Source of the DNA: SAR116 cluster bacterium AG-447-C21
Lineage (GTDB): Bacteria; Pseudomonadota; Alphaproteobacteria; Thalassobaculales; Thalassobaculaceae
Length of the DNA: 51,767 nucleotides
NCBI GenBank assembly: GCA_003212315.1
Contig: QCQB01000013.1
Span: 1 to 51,767, forward strand
Direction of reading: 5' to 3'
Shown: positions 17,489 to 25,779 of the stretch, piece by piece
Position numbering within the stretch: the first letter of the stretch is position 1
How the letters are laid out: every line of letters starts with the position of its first letter
The notes under the pieces: generated by a model
Database searches by the model: none
What the model saw: the letters and a program-made list of their open reading frames with translations, nothing else
Told to the model about the DNA's origin: nothing
Translations under genes and position numbers: made by a program

Positions 17489-18577
17489 CTAATCTAGGAT
17501 CTTTTTATCGGCCCAATATTTAGCATCTATTCCAACGGCATCCTGAACATTTTTAAAGTTATCATTTTTAATTAATAAGTTTAACCCGTCATTTATGGAT
17601 TTAAACAAGCAAGGTCCTCGATATGTTAAGGCTGTATATAGCTGAACAAGGCTGGCTCCTGCTCTTATCTTTGCGTATGCAGTTTCTGCGCTATCTACCC
17701 CTCCCACACCAATCAAAGGTATTTTTCCTTTGCAGGCTAGGTAAGTTTGAGCAAGTTTCTTGGTAGATAATTCAAAAAGTGGAGGGCCACTCAACCCGCC
17801 TGACTCAGTTTTTTTATACCCTTTAAGGAGGGTCGGCCTTGTTACGGTGGTATTTGAGACAACCAGACCAGAAACACTGGTTTTTAGCGCAATCTGGGTG
17901 ATTTCCTTGATTTCTTTTTTTGTAAGGTCAGGAGCGATTTTTAAGAGTATTGGAGGAGTGAATATTTGGCCCTCGTTTTTGAAGCGGCTTTCTTCAATAG
18001 ATCTAAGTAAATTTTCCAATTTTTCTGAGGACTGTAGATCCCTAAGTCCAGGCGTATTTGGAGAGGAAATATTGATAGTTATATAATCTGCTAGTGGTGA
18101 GACTATTCTTAATGCCTCTACGTAATCAGCGTTTGGTGTCGTACTATCTTTATTTATTCCGATATTGATACCGAGTACGCCTGTGCTCTTTATTCTTTTG
18201 GATAATCGTTTGACCGCTCGGGATAAACCATCGTTATTAAAACCATATCGATTTATGATAGCCTGATCTTCTTCTAACCTAAAAACCCTGGGCCGCTCGT
18301 TTCCAGCTTGCGGTTTTAATGTTAAAGTTCCAACCTCAACGAAACCACACCCAAGCTTATCAAGTGAGTAAAAAGCTTCCGCACTTTTGTCGAAGCCTGC
18401 TGCTAGTCCTATCGGATTTTGAAATTTGATATCAAATACTTCTGAAGTCAGGGTCCCATCACTGTTATTGCTGTATCTGGGAGTAATGCCAAGTTTCAAC
18501 GCCTGGATGGTTAACAAATGCGCTCTTTCGGGATCAAGCTTTCGCACTATGTTGAAAAGGAAGTTAGTTATAGTCAT
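17489..18577 (-). CDS. pyrD: Dihydroorotate dehydrogenase (quinone), class 2
   Basis: Oxidises dihydroorotate to orotate using ubiquinone in de novo pyrimidine synthesis, at the inner membrane. It has the class 2 N-terminal helices (VRKLDPERAHLLTIQAL) and the blocks GLAAGFDKSAEAF, INRYGFNNDG and ISSPNTPGLRDLQ (the base-region Ser), plus the flavin-binding GVGGVDSAETAYAKIRAGA. At 362 residues it is full length. It starts just 3 bp after the DUF952 gene and is followed by the EAL gene, 16 bp on. Confidence 0.95.
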   Translation of the reverse strand: MTITNFLFNIVRKLDPERAHLLTIQALKLGITPRYSNNSDGTLTSEVFDIKFQNPIGLAAGFDKSAEAFYSLDKLGCGFVEVGTLTLKPQAGNERPRVFRLEEDQAIINRYGFNNDGLSRAVKRLSKRIKSTGVLGINIGINKDSTTPNADYVEALRIVSPLADYITINISSPNTPGLRDLQSSEKLENLLRSIEESRFKNEGQIFTPPILLKIAPDLTKKEIKEITQIALKTSVSGLVVSNTTVTRPTLLKGYKKTESGGLSGPPLFELSTKKLAQTYLACKGKIPLIGVGGVDSAETAYAKIRAGASLVQLYTALTYRGPCLFKSINDGLNLLIKNDNFKNVQDAVGIDAKYWADKKILD

Positions 18578-18580
18578 AAC

Positions 18581-18943
18581 TTATAGGTTTTCGTCCTTTA
18601 AAAGAGGGAAAACATGTTTTCCTTCGTTATTGATAGGAAGATCGAATACCCTGGTCACGGCCAATTTATCTAGCGATCCGTAGATGTGAGGAAATAGCTC
18701 CCCGTGCCGCGCATGCTCCCATCTTAAATCACTATTTTTGAGTTTCTTTGTGTCTATTTCTAATAACAAAAGGTTCTTTTCTCCTTTTCTATGTTTATTT
18801 GCACTTGCTTCTACCTGCTTAGCTGTAGAAAAATGCAAATACCCATCAATAGAGTCCTCGACTGATCCATCATAGAAATCTGAGCTTTTCGAAGCAACCC
18901 AGTCATCTTTTCGCGATAAGTGATATATCCAGCGGTTTCCCAT
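18581..18943 (-). CDS. DUF952 family protein
   Basis: A 120-residue cytosolic protein beginning IYHLSRKDDW, with the family's GYLHFSTAKQVEASANK and the LRWEHARHGELFPHIYGSL segment containing conserved Glu and His residues. DUF952 has no established biochemical activity; its fold resembles ADP-ribosyl-transferase-related proteins. It leads the minus-strand group DUF952-pyrD-EAL-HAD, and its pairing with pyrD is common in alphaproteobacteria. Confidence 0.88.
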   Translation of the reverse strand: MGNRWIYHLSRKDDWVASKSSDFYDGSVEDSIDGYLHFSTAKQVEASANKHRKGEKNLLLLEIDTKKLKNSDLRWEHARHGELFPHIYGSLDKLAVTRVFDLPINNEGKHVFPLLKDENL

Positions 18944-19016
18944 TCTATTATTAACTTCCAGTGTTTTAATAACGCGCCATATTGCAGTCGAATTTAAACT
19001 ATTGTTTCTATATATT

Positions 19017-19454
19017 TTAAATCTTCTTCCGCCTTATTTTCTTTATAGTTGCGCCGACGCTGTCGCAGTCATCAAAGACGTCTATTTTTTCAACATTAAC
19101 CCTTACGTCTAAAACTCTTTTATCCAATAAACTTAAGTCAGCGATCTTTTCCGCAAAGGTCTCCACAAGAATAATATGTCCCTGTGCAATTATAGTTTTT
19201 ATCTCATTTATTAGAGTTTCGTAGCAAGCCACTTTTCTATAAATAGCATCAGAAAATCCGCTTTGGGGGTATTCCAAACTCATTTCTAAATTTATTATTA
19301 CGCGCTGTTTTTGTTTTTTTTCGTGGGGATGAACACCGATAGACATTTCTAGCATTAGGTTTTTAATGTTTACTTGATAAGTAGAAACTAATTCTTCTTT
19401 AATTCTCGTCTCAAGAACCCAATCTTTTGATAATAACGTATTATCTGTAGCCAT
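19017..19454 (-). CDS. folB: Dihydroneopterin aldolase-like (FolB domain) protein
   Basis: A protein of about 145 residues with a FolB-type T-fold. Visible parts are NIKNLMLEMSIGVHPHEKKQ, the VIINLEMSLEYP strand, CYETLINEIKTIIAQGHIILVETFAEKIA helices and the VRVNVEKIDVFDD C-terminal strand. In folate synthesis FolB converts dihydroneopterin to 6-hydroxymethyl-dihydropterin. The ATG at 19454 has GGAG 8 bases upstream and is preferred to the ATG at 19472. No other folate gene is nearby, so the precise substrate stays open. Confidence 0.8.
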   Translation of the reverse strand: MATDNTLLSKDWVLETRIKEELVSTYQVNIKNLMLEMSIGVHPHEKKQKQRVIINLEMSLEYPQSGFSDAIYRKVACYETLINEIKTIIAQGHIILVETFAEKIADLSLLDKRVLDVRVNVEKIDVFDDCDSVGATIKKIRRKKI

Positions 19455-19533
19455 TTCGGCTGCTCCAATCATACTAACTTGGAATTAAGCATTTGGGTTT
19501 TTTCTGTATTTCAAACGCCACTCAACGCACTTA

Positions 19534-19576
19534 AGAGAGAACATACTAATAAAAATCAGTATGCTCTCTATTTTTT
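19534..19576 (+). terminator. Stem-loop with U-tract on the plus strand
   Basis: AGAGAG (19534-19539) and CATACT (19542-19547) pair with AGTATG (19558-19563) and CTCTCT (19564-19569) across a 10-base loop, giving about 12 bp with two unpaired A residues. It is followed by A and six T on the plus strand, reaching into the stop codon of the minus-strand NIPSNAP gene. The T-run is on the plus side although both neighbouring genes are on the minus strand, so it may act on antisense transcripts; for NIPSNAP it is a hairpin without a good U-tract. Confidence 0.5.
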
Positions 19577-19907
19577 AGCTAGAACGTTTGGGCTCAGCAT
19601 AAAATTCTACCGGTTTCATCAATTTATTATCTTGATTAATTAAGGCACCAAGTTTTGCGCTTTCCTGTGTATATTTAATCCAATCAGGATCAGCTTGCAT
19701 TGCGGTTCGTTTGGCTTCCCTATCACCAGCGTTTTCATATGCCCATATATGGACATACTGGTTAACATTTCCCGTTTCAGTAATAAGGTAAGCGACGGGC
19801 TGTCCCAGATGTTTTGTTTGTGGGGCTTTGCCAAATTGCTCGTATACCTCGAGATGTTTCTTTATAGTGCCCGGTTTGCAAGTATAGGTTCGCACGTCCA
19901 ATAGCAT
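19575..19907 (-). CDS. NIPSNAP family protein (single domain)
   Basis: A 110-residue protein with one NIPSNAP/dimeric alpha-beta barrel domain: LDVRTYTCKPGTIKKHLEVY, VNQYVHIWAYENAGDREAKR and a DPDW block. NIPSNAP proteins are widespread, and bacterial members often sit in catabolic clusters, but their biochemical role is not settled. I chose the ATG at 19907, which has GGAG six bases upstream, over the ATG at 19919. A related two-domain protein is encoded at 21529, on the other side of threonine synthase. Confidence 0.88.
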   Translation of the reverse strand: MLLDVRTYTCKPGTIKKHLEVYEQFGKAPQTKHLGQPVAYLITETGNVNQYVHIWAYENAGDREAKRTAMQADPDWIKYTQESAKLGALINQDNKLMKPVEFYAEPKRSS

Positions 19908-20034
19908 TTTGATCTCCATATTGTTTATTGGGTTTCTCCAAGACGAAAGAGTAGGTTAAGTGTTGTTACTTGTCATTAATTCAATTGTGTTACAATCCGA
20001 CTGGTACTTTCGTCGATTTAAAATCAGTGGGATA

Positions 20035-21285
20035 TTATTTTTCTATTAGCGAGTTGTAATCAATTGGTTTAAAGCGATCGATAGTATTTTCTACTTTTGG
20101 CATTGGATACTTTAAACCTGTTGCACAGTTATAAAGTATGGCCGTTTCAGTGGGTTTTATAGAACCTTCCTCCAACGCCCGCTTGTATGCGGCAAACGTC
20201 GCGGCTCCCTCCGGACATAGAAGCACGCCATCTTCGCGAGCGACCTCGTCTCTTGCTTCAAAGATTTCGTCATCTGGGATGGCAACCGCAAAACCACCCG
20301 AGTTTCGAACTGCCCGTAATATTAGAAAATCCCCCACCGCTACAGGCACCCTAATCCCAGCGGCGGCTGTATGAGCATTTTCCCATACCGGTGCATGTTC
20401 CTCGCCTTCTTCAAAAGCTTTGACAATGGGAGCGCAGCCAGTTGCTTGTACGGCGACCATACGCGGTCGTTTACTCCCAATCCAACCAATAGCTTCCAAT
20501 TCATCAAAGGCTTTCCACATTCCGATTAGCCCGGTACCGCCTCCAGTTGGATAAAAGATTACATCTGGAAGTTCCCAACCCATTTGTTCTGCTATTTCGA
20601 GCCCCATCGTTTTTTTGCCTTCTATCCTGTAGGGTTCTTTGAGCGTTGAAACGTCAAACCAGCCAGTGATCTCCTTTCCATCCCCAACTATTTTTCCGCA
20701 ATCATTTATAAGTCCATTCACTTTATAAACGCTGGCTCCCTGCAGTTCGATTTCTGAGATATTTATTTCAGGGGTGTCATCTGGGCAAAATATCGTTGTT
20801 TTTAACCCGGCATGACTCGCATAGGCTGCCATAGCTGCTCCAGCATTACCGTTAGTGGGCATTGCTAAATGTTGCAATCCAAACTCTTTTGCCATCGCTA
20901 CGGCTAATGCTAAACCTCTTGCTTTAAATGAGCCAGTCGGAAGCCGACCCTCATCTTTTACAATTAATCGCTCAGAATTTACGCTAAGCTTGCTGGCCAT
21001 GGTTGGAAGTTGCATTAATGGGGTAGTTGTCTCACCCAGTGCAATCACGTTTTTACTCTTAGTGACCGGGAGAAATTCTCGATAGCGCCAAAACCCCCCC
21101 TCGCGGGCTCCTATTTCCTCTTTTGTGATTGCTGACGCCATTTTATCCAAATCGTAACGAACTAATAGAGGCCTCCCGGCTTTTGAAAGGCCTTGGGGTA
21201 TACCCGCCTCATATTTTTCACCAGTTAATGAACATTCGAGATGGGTTACAAAATTTGGATACTCTTTGTGTTTGAGGGAGGTCAC
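20035..21285 (-). CDS. thrC: Threonine synthase
   Basis: A 416-residue PLP enzyme (fold type II) converting O-phosphohomoserine to threonine. The Schiff-base lysine is in RLPTGSFKARG, the phosphate-binding loop is PTNGNAGAAMAAYA, a glycine-rich PTGGGTGLIGMW loop follows, and ATGLKYPMP lies at the C-terminus. The organisation is that of the shorter archaeal/plant-type ThrC. The start is a GTG at 21285 with AGGAG 8 bases upstream. A related threonine dehydratase or diaminopropionate lyase is less likely. It is flanked by NIPSNAP genes on both sides. Confidence 0.88.
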   Translation of the reverse strand: MTSLKHKEYPNFVTHLECSLTGEKYEAGIPQGLSKAGRPLLVRYDLDKMASAITKEEIGAREGGFWRYREFLPVTKSKNVIALGETTTPLMQLPTMASKLSVNSERLIVKDEGRLPTGSFKARGLALAVAMAKEFGLQHLAMPTNGNAGAAMAAYASHAGLKTTIFCPDDTPEINISEIELQGASVYKVNGLINDCGKIVGDGKEITGWFDVSTLKEPYRIEGKKTMGLEIAEQMGWELPDVIFYPTGGGTGLIGMWKAFDELEAIGWIGSKRPRMVAVQATGCAPIVKAFEEGEEHAPVWENAHTAAAGIRVPVAVGDFLILRAVRNSGGFAVAIPDDEIFEARDEVAREDGVLLCPEGAATFAAYKRALEEGSIKPTETAILYNCATGLKYPMPKVENTIDRFKPIDYNSLIEK

Positions 21286-21528
21286 GTCCTGCTCTCCTAA
21301 AAGGTGTTGTATTTATTTTTTGTTCATTCTTTAATACAAGGGTCGCCATATTTAAGGAAGACTTTAATCGCAGATAGATATTTAACAATCTGAAATAACC
21401 AACAATTTTGACCTGTCCTGTAAGGAAAATAGAGGTTAGTTAAACCCAATTAAGATTTAGTTTTAACTAGCTGTATGGTTTGCGGGAGCTGGTATATTTA
21501 AACGGCAATTAGAAGGAGCCATTCAAAA

Positions 21529-22164
21529 ATGATCTATGAGTTTCGAACATATACCACTGGGCCCGGGCAAGCTCCATTACTTGCCAAGTATTCTGCTGAA
21601 ATCGGACGCCCCATAAGGGGGGATGAACATGGAAAACTCGAAGGTTATTGGCTAACAGAAATAGGTCCGTTAAACCAAGTGATGCATTTGTGGTCTTATG
21701 AGAGCATGAACCATCGAGCAGAGGTGAAAGCAAAGCTTGGAGTTAATGAGGCTTGGCGCAATGAATATTTGACTAAGGCTGGGCCGCTTATCCGGCGTCA
21801 AGACAACAGAATAATGATAGCAACCAAACCCCTGGTCGCTCCTGATCAAGACGGGAATATTTATGAATACCGTTTTTACCGATGCAAAGTAGGTAAAGCG
21901 AAAGTATTCGCAGATGCTATAACCGCTGCTATGGATGTAAGAGAAAGGCATTCAAAAAACGTTTGTATTTGGATGACTGATACTGGTCAGCCCAATGAAG
22001 TCTCTCATCTATGGGTATACAAGGACTTAAACCATAGAGCGGAAGCCCGCGCGGCTGCGGCGGCTGATCCAGATTGGCAGAATTTCTTGAAAGATGGCCC
22101 AGATAGATTGGACGAAATGCATTCGACTGTTCTTATTCCGTGGTCTCATTCCCCATTAAAATAG
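21529..22164 (+). CDS. NIPSNAP family protein (two tandem domains)
   Basis: Two NIPSNAP repeats fill the 211 residues: residues 1-105 (IYEFRTYTTGPGQAPLL, NQVMHLWSYESMNHRAE) and about 108-208 (IYEYRFYRCKVGKAKVFA, NEVSHLWVYKDLNHRAEAR). Each ends in a Trp-containing block before a strand. Such tandem forms make a pseudo-dimer of dimeric alpha-beta barrels. The function is not established. AAGGAG precedes the ATG. A strong terminator follows directly (22171-22210), so it is transcribed alone, divergently from threonine synthase. Confidence 0.88.
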   Translation: MIYEFRTYTTGPGQAPLLAKYSAEIGRPIRGDEHGKLEGYWLTEIGPLNQVMHLWSYESMNHRAEVKAKLGVNEAWRNEYLTKAGPLIRRQDNRIMIATKPLVAPDQDGNIYEYRFYRCKVGKAKVFADAITAAMDVRERHSKNVCIWMTDTGQPNEVSHLWVYKDLNHRAEARAAAAADPDWQNFLKDGPDRLDEMHSTVLIPWSHSPLK

Positions 22165-22170
22165 GCATTA

Positions 22171-22210
22171 GAAGTTACGGTGACTATAAATCACTGTAAC
22201 TTCAATTTTT
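22171..22210 (+). terminator. Intrinsic terminator after the two-domain NIPSNAP gene
   Basis: GAAGTTACGGTGA (22171-22183) pairs with TCACTGTAACTTC (22191-22203) over a 7-base loop, 13 pairs with one G-U, followed by AATTTTT. It begins 6 bases after the stop codon. Confidence 0.88.
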
Positions 22211-22290
22211 CAAACATGTAGTTGGCGATCTGATTGTAAAGACCATTTTCAACGTCCTTGGTGACTCTAGCTAACTCATTGATTAACAGT

Positions 22291-23142
22291 TTAATGGGGA
22301 AAGCCAATCATTTTGTATATATCGGCAGGTTTTTTCCCAGATATTCTCAACGACTGCAACGTTATGGATTTATCGCGTTTTGCCATTCTCTCCCCCTTGT
22401 TATCTGTTAAAATTTTGTGATGTTTGTATTGTGGTACGTGCAAGCCCAGTAACTCTTGTAGTAACCGGTGCAGATGCGTTGCCTCAAATAAATCATTGCC
22501 CCTAGTAACAGTTGTTACTTTTTGAATAGCATCATCTACAACGACCGATAAATGGTAACTTGTTGGTATATCTTTACGTGCAATAACCGCATCACCAAAA
22601 ATTTCCGGTCTTGCAATCTGCGGCCCTTTATCAATATCGTGCCAATATAGGGGGCCTACCATTTTTAATGCTGTTGCCATTCGAAGTCTAAGAGCGAATG
22701 GCTCTTCCTTTTTCATTCGATGTTCACGTTCGGCTTCAGACAAGTACTGATCTGTGTTCAGTGGCATGATATTGTTTGTTTGTCTCGGGATATTATGTGG
22801 GGCTGACAAAGCGTCGTTCAGTTCTCTCCTGGATAGAAAACAAGGGTAAATAACATTCAATGATTCTAATTTTTTTAGTGCTGCGGAGTAATCGGCAAGG
22901 TGTTCGGATTGACGCCGGGGGTTGTCCTCCCATTTAATATTTAACCACGACAGATCCTCTTCGATTTGTTTCTCGTATTTCGGGTCACATCTTTCTCTAT
23001 CGATATCTTCAAATCTTAATAGTAAAGTGCCGGCTCCATCTTTAGCTTCTTTTTCTGCGAATAAGGCCGAATAAGCATGACCTAGGTGCAATAGTCCCGA
23101 TGGACTGGGCGCAAATCGCGTTCTGCTTTTCTGTTTAGGCAT
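22291..23142 (-). CDS. gluQ: Glutamyl-Q tRNA(Asp) synthetase
   Basis: A 283-residue truncated class I GluRS paralogue that attaches Glu to queuosine 34 of tRNA-Asp. It has the HIGH-type motif PSPSGLLHLGHAYSA near residue 13 and the KMSKS-type motif RMAKRDKSITL near residue 254, and lacks the anticodon-binding C-terminal half of GluRS, so the length is diagnostic. In the region where E. coli GluQRS has a zinc site with a CxC pair, this protein shows IYPCFLSRREL with one cysteine, so the metal site may be lost. It lies alone, after the NIPSNAP terminator. Confidence 0.92.
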   Translation of the reverse strand: MPKQKSRTRFAPSPSGLLHLGHAYSALFAEKEAKDGAGTLLLRFEDIDRERCDPKYEKQIEEDLSWLNIKWEDNPRRQSEHLADYSAALKKLESLNVIYPCFLSRRELNDALSAPHNIPRQTNNIMPLNTDQYLSEAEREHRMKKEEPFALRLRMATALKMVGPLYWHDIDKGPQIARPEIFGDAVIARKDIPTSYHLSVVVDDAIQKVTTVTRGNDLFEATHLHRLLQELLGLHVPQYKHHKILTDNKGERMAKRDKSITLQSLRISGKKPADIYKMIGFPH

Positions 23143-23269
23143 AGCAACCTTGTAACTTCAGAGTTTAAAACCATTTAGGTTCTTTTTATTTATTAGGAAT
23201 TATAAGAACTAATAGACTAACATTAAAACAGTATTATTTTATGTTTTTGAAATATAGTTGGAGAAAAAT

Positions 23270-23923
23270 ATGATGGACCTCGATGGACCACGCCAACCAC
23301 CATCAAATGGCAAAAAGGCGAATGGATTGGTGATATTGCTGCATGGTTATGGAGCGGATGGAAACGATTTGATTGGCCTCGCTCCAATGATAGCAAGAGA
23401 TTTACCAGAGGTAGAGTTCGTGTCGCCACACGCACCATTCCCTTGTGAGATGTCCCCTTACGGTCGTCAATGGTTTAGCCTAGGTGATCGATCTAAGGAG
23501 TCAATGCTCGCGGGAGTAACGATGGCTTCCCAAGTTCTTAATGCGTTCATAGATGAGGAATTAGAAAAAAATAATCTGAGTCCCGATAGACTTGCGCTAG
23601 TGGGTTTTAGCCAGGGCACTATGTTGTCCCTATTTGTGGGGCCGCGAAGAGAAACTCCAATAGCAGGTGTAGTGGGATATTCAGGTAGGCTCATCGCTCC
23701 AGAACTTTTGGCTCAAGATATTAAGACCAAGCCACCAGTGACACTAATTCATGGTGCATCTGATGATATGGTGCCCGCTTCCTCGCTAGAGGATGCGGTC
23801 AATGGATTGACTGCAGTCGGTATTGAAACCTCATCCGAATTAAGACCGGGATTAGGGCATTCGATAGATGAAGAAGGCCTAAATATAGGATGTGCTTTTC
23901 TCAAAAGAGTTTTGACTTCGTAA
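23270..23923 (+). CDS. Phospholipase/carboxylesterase family alpha/beta hydrolase
   Basis: A 218-residue alpha/beta hydrolase of the YpfH/carboxylesterase family. The oxyanion region is VILLHGYGADGNDLI, the nucleophile elbow is GFSQGT (Ser), the acid is the Asp in HGASDDMVP and the His is in GLGHSIDEEG. It hydrolyses short acyl esters or acyl-thioesters; the natural substrate is unknown. The ATG at 23270, with GGAG seven bases upstream, is preferred to the TTG at 23258. It is divergent from gluQ. Confidence 0.9.
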   Translation: MMDLDGPRQPPSNGKKANGLVILLHGYGADGNDLIGLAPMIARDLPEVEFVSPHAPFPCEMSPYGRQWFSLGDRSKESMLAGVTMASQVLNAFIDEELEKNNLSPDRLALVGFSQGTMLSLFVGPRRETPIAGVVGYSGRLIAPELLAQDIKTKPPVTLIHGASDDMVPASSLEDAVNGLTAVGIETSSELRPGLGHSIDEEGLNIGCAFLKRVLTS

Positions 23924-24096
23924 TTTTCATACTTTTTAAAAAAGCAAAAATATTTGAAGCATATAAGTGAAACTTGTGCCGTGCTTTGACTTTTTTAATG
24001 GACAACCTAGTTTAGAATCACGGTATGCTGGGATAACGATTAAGACCTAAATAAGAGTTAAGAAAGTCGGTTAAGTATTTAACGGAGGATGGAAAA

Positions 24097-24672
24097 GTGT
24101 TGTCCGCAGTCGAGAATTCGCCGGTTTTAGTTTTAAATGCTGATTATAGGCCTTTAAGCTATTTCCCACTGTCTCTCTGGTCTTGGCAAGATACTGTCAA
24201 AGCTGTCTTTTTAGATCGAGTTAACGTTTTGTCGGAGTACGAACACAAAATTAGATCTCCTAGTTTTGAAATGCGTTTGCCCAGCGTTATTGCGTTAAAA
24301 GAGTTTGTACTGCAATCGCGTCGACCAGCATTCACAAGGTTCAATGTCTTTTTGCGAGATCGTTTCTCTTGCCAATATTGTGCTCAGCAGTTCCGACCAG
24401 AGGCCTTAACGTTTGATCATTTAATCCCTAAATCTCGCGGAGGAAAAACCACTTGGGAAAATGTTGTCACTGCTTGTAGCAAGTGCAACCTGCGAAAAGG
24501 AAATTTACTTCCGGATATTGTTAAAATGCATCCGATTAATACCCCGCGATCTCCAACATCCTTCGAACTTCAGGAACGCGGCCGCATGTTTCCGCCCAAT
24601 CATTTGCATGAAAGCTGGAGAGATTTTCTCTACTGGGATTCTGAGTTAGAAAACGGGAATGATAGCGACTGA
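24097..24672 (+). CDS. HNH endonuclease-like protein
   Basis: A 191-residue protein with an N-terminal all-alpha/beta part (VLVLNADYRPLSYFPLS) and a C-terminal HNH domain. The HNH block has CQYC and CSKC zinc pairs, DHLIPKSRGG with the catalytic His, and ENVVTAC with the Asn (residues about 90-145). The start is a GTG with GGAGG 8 bases upstream. This N-terminal plus HNH layout is a very common chromosomal HNH family of alphaproteobacteria and other phyla, whose role is unknown; it does not look phage-borne here. It is followed by an inverted repeat overlapping the stop codon. Confidence 0.88.
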   Translation: MLSAVENSPVLVLNADYRPLSYFPLSLWSWQDTVKAVFLDRVNVLSEYEHKIRSPSFEMRLPSVIALKEFVLQSRRPAFTRFNVFLRDRFSCQYCAQQFRPEALTFDHLIPKSRGGKTTWENVVTACSKCNLRKGNLLPDIVKMHPINTPRSPTSFELQERGRMFPPNHLHESWRDFLYWDSELENGNDSD

Positions 24673-24690
24673 ATAATCCTGGCGATTATT
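24672..24690. other. Inverted repeat at HNH stop codon
   Basis: AATAATC (24672-24678) and GATTATT (24684-24690) form a 7-bp perfect stem over 5 bases, beginning at the last base of the HNH stop codon, between convergent HNH and coq7. No U-tract follows on either strand, so it is at best a weak terminator or an mRNA-end stabiliser. Confidence 0.3.
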
Positions 24691-24708
24691 AATACGGAAA
24701 AACTCGCT

Positions 24709-25263
24709 TTAAAAACGCTCGGATAGCCAGATAGCGAGTTTGCTTCCGGTGCGTATAGCTTTTCTCATAACTGGGTATCCAATGGCTTCTTCGCCCCCAT
24801 GTTCAATGGCAGTGTTTCTATGCTCCAATTCCTCTTGTCGAAATTTATCGATTGTATCCTTTAGATCTTTTTCTTCGTTGTCTAAAGCTGATGATTGTTC
24901 GGCATAATGCTCATCAATAACTTCTTCCACGGCTACTGTGCATGCCATTGCAGCTTTGGGCCCCATGAGTGCACTACCAACGCCTAAAGCAAACCCTGCT
25001 ATGTTCCAGATAGGATATAGAATGGTTGGGCGAACTTGCCTTTCGACTATTAGGTTCTCAAATTTTGTTAAGTGAACCTGTTCTTGTTCCTTCATGTGCC
25101 TTATCGTATCACCGTCTGCGGTCTTGCCAAGAATTGCCAGTTGTCCTTCATAAATTCTTTTAGCACCGAACTCTCCAGCATGATCCACTCTGATAAATCT
25201 TTCCACCATTTCTTTTTGCGATTTTGAAATAGGAAAGTGGTTCTTGCTATTAGTATTTTTCAT
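24709..25263 (-). CDS. coq7: 2-nonaprenyl-3-methyl-6-methoxy-1,4-benzoquinol hydroxylase (COQ7)
   Basis: Di-iron monooxygenase of ubiquinone synthesis that hydroxylates demethoxyubiquinol at the inner membrane. Ferritin-like iron ligands are visible in the order AGEFGAKRIYEG, MKEQEQVHLTKFE, VEEVIDEHYAEQ and RQEELEHRNTAIEHGG. The ATG at 25263 is preferred to a TTG at 25296 that would overlap dsbB. Length about 184 residues. Last gene of yqaA-dsbB-coq7 on the minus strand. Implies an aerobic, ubiquinone-using respiratory chain. Confidence 0.94.
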   Translation of the reverse strand: MKNTNSKNHFPISKSQKEMVERFIRVDHAGEFGAKRIYEGQLAILGKTADGDTIRHMKEQEQVHLTKFENLIVERQVRPTILYPIWNIAGFALGVGSALMGPKAAMACTVAVEEVIDEHYAEQSSALDNEEKDLKDTIDKFRQEELEHRNTAIEHGGEEAIGYPVMRKAIRTGSKLAIWLSERF

Positions 25264-25276
25264 AATGAAACTCGCG

Positions 25277-25774
25277 TTATTTTCGCTGAAATACAATTAC
25301 CAAAGAATATAGTAACAGCGAAGTAGAAATCAAAAAATTGTACCCTGCCATAGATATTCCAAATAAGGACCATGCCACTTCATCACATCTAACTATTGGT
25401 TGCGCCAGCAATTGTTTTCGAAGTGCTTCGATACTATCAGTCTTCATGAAATTCCCACACTCGGGAGTTCCTTGCCAAAGGTGTTGCTCTATTCCGATAT
25501 GAAAAATAGCTATTGCAGATCCGATTGCAAAAACTACTGATGTAGCAATAAATAGAATTAAATTAAACTGACTATTTTTTCTTAATATTGCTGCTACGAG
25601 CATCAATCCTATCGCCACAGTATAAGGTATTCTTTGGTAGACACATAAAACACAGGGTTGCAGGTTCGCGAGATATTCGAAAGCATAAGCTGTTGCTAGA
25701 ATTAAGCAGCAGGCCAATCCTACCAGGTAGTTAGCGACATTAGGTTTAAACAAAAAAATTTTCACTGCTGGCAC
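25277..25774 (-). CDS. dsbB: Disulfide bond formation protein DsbB
   Basis: A 165-residue four-helix inner-membrane protein passing electrons from DsbA to quinone. The first redox pair is in LQPCVLCVYQRIPY on the first periplasmic loop; the second pair is Cys in TPECGNFMK and in QPIVRCDEVAWSLFGISMA on the second loop. It starts 5 bp after the yqaA stop and is followed by coq7, which makes the quinone it reduces. A DsbA-family protein is encoded at 38530. Confidence 0.92.
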   Translation of the reverse strand: MPAVKIFLFKPNVANYLVGLACCLILATAYAFEYLANLQPCVLCVYQRIPYTVAIGLMLVAAILRKNSQFNLILFIATSVVFAIGSAIAIFHIGIEQHLWQGTPECGNFMKTDSIEALRKQLLAQPIVRCDEVAWSLFGISMAGYNFLISTSLLLYSLVIVFQRK

Positions 25775-25779
25775 CCTAG

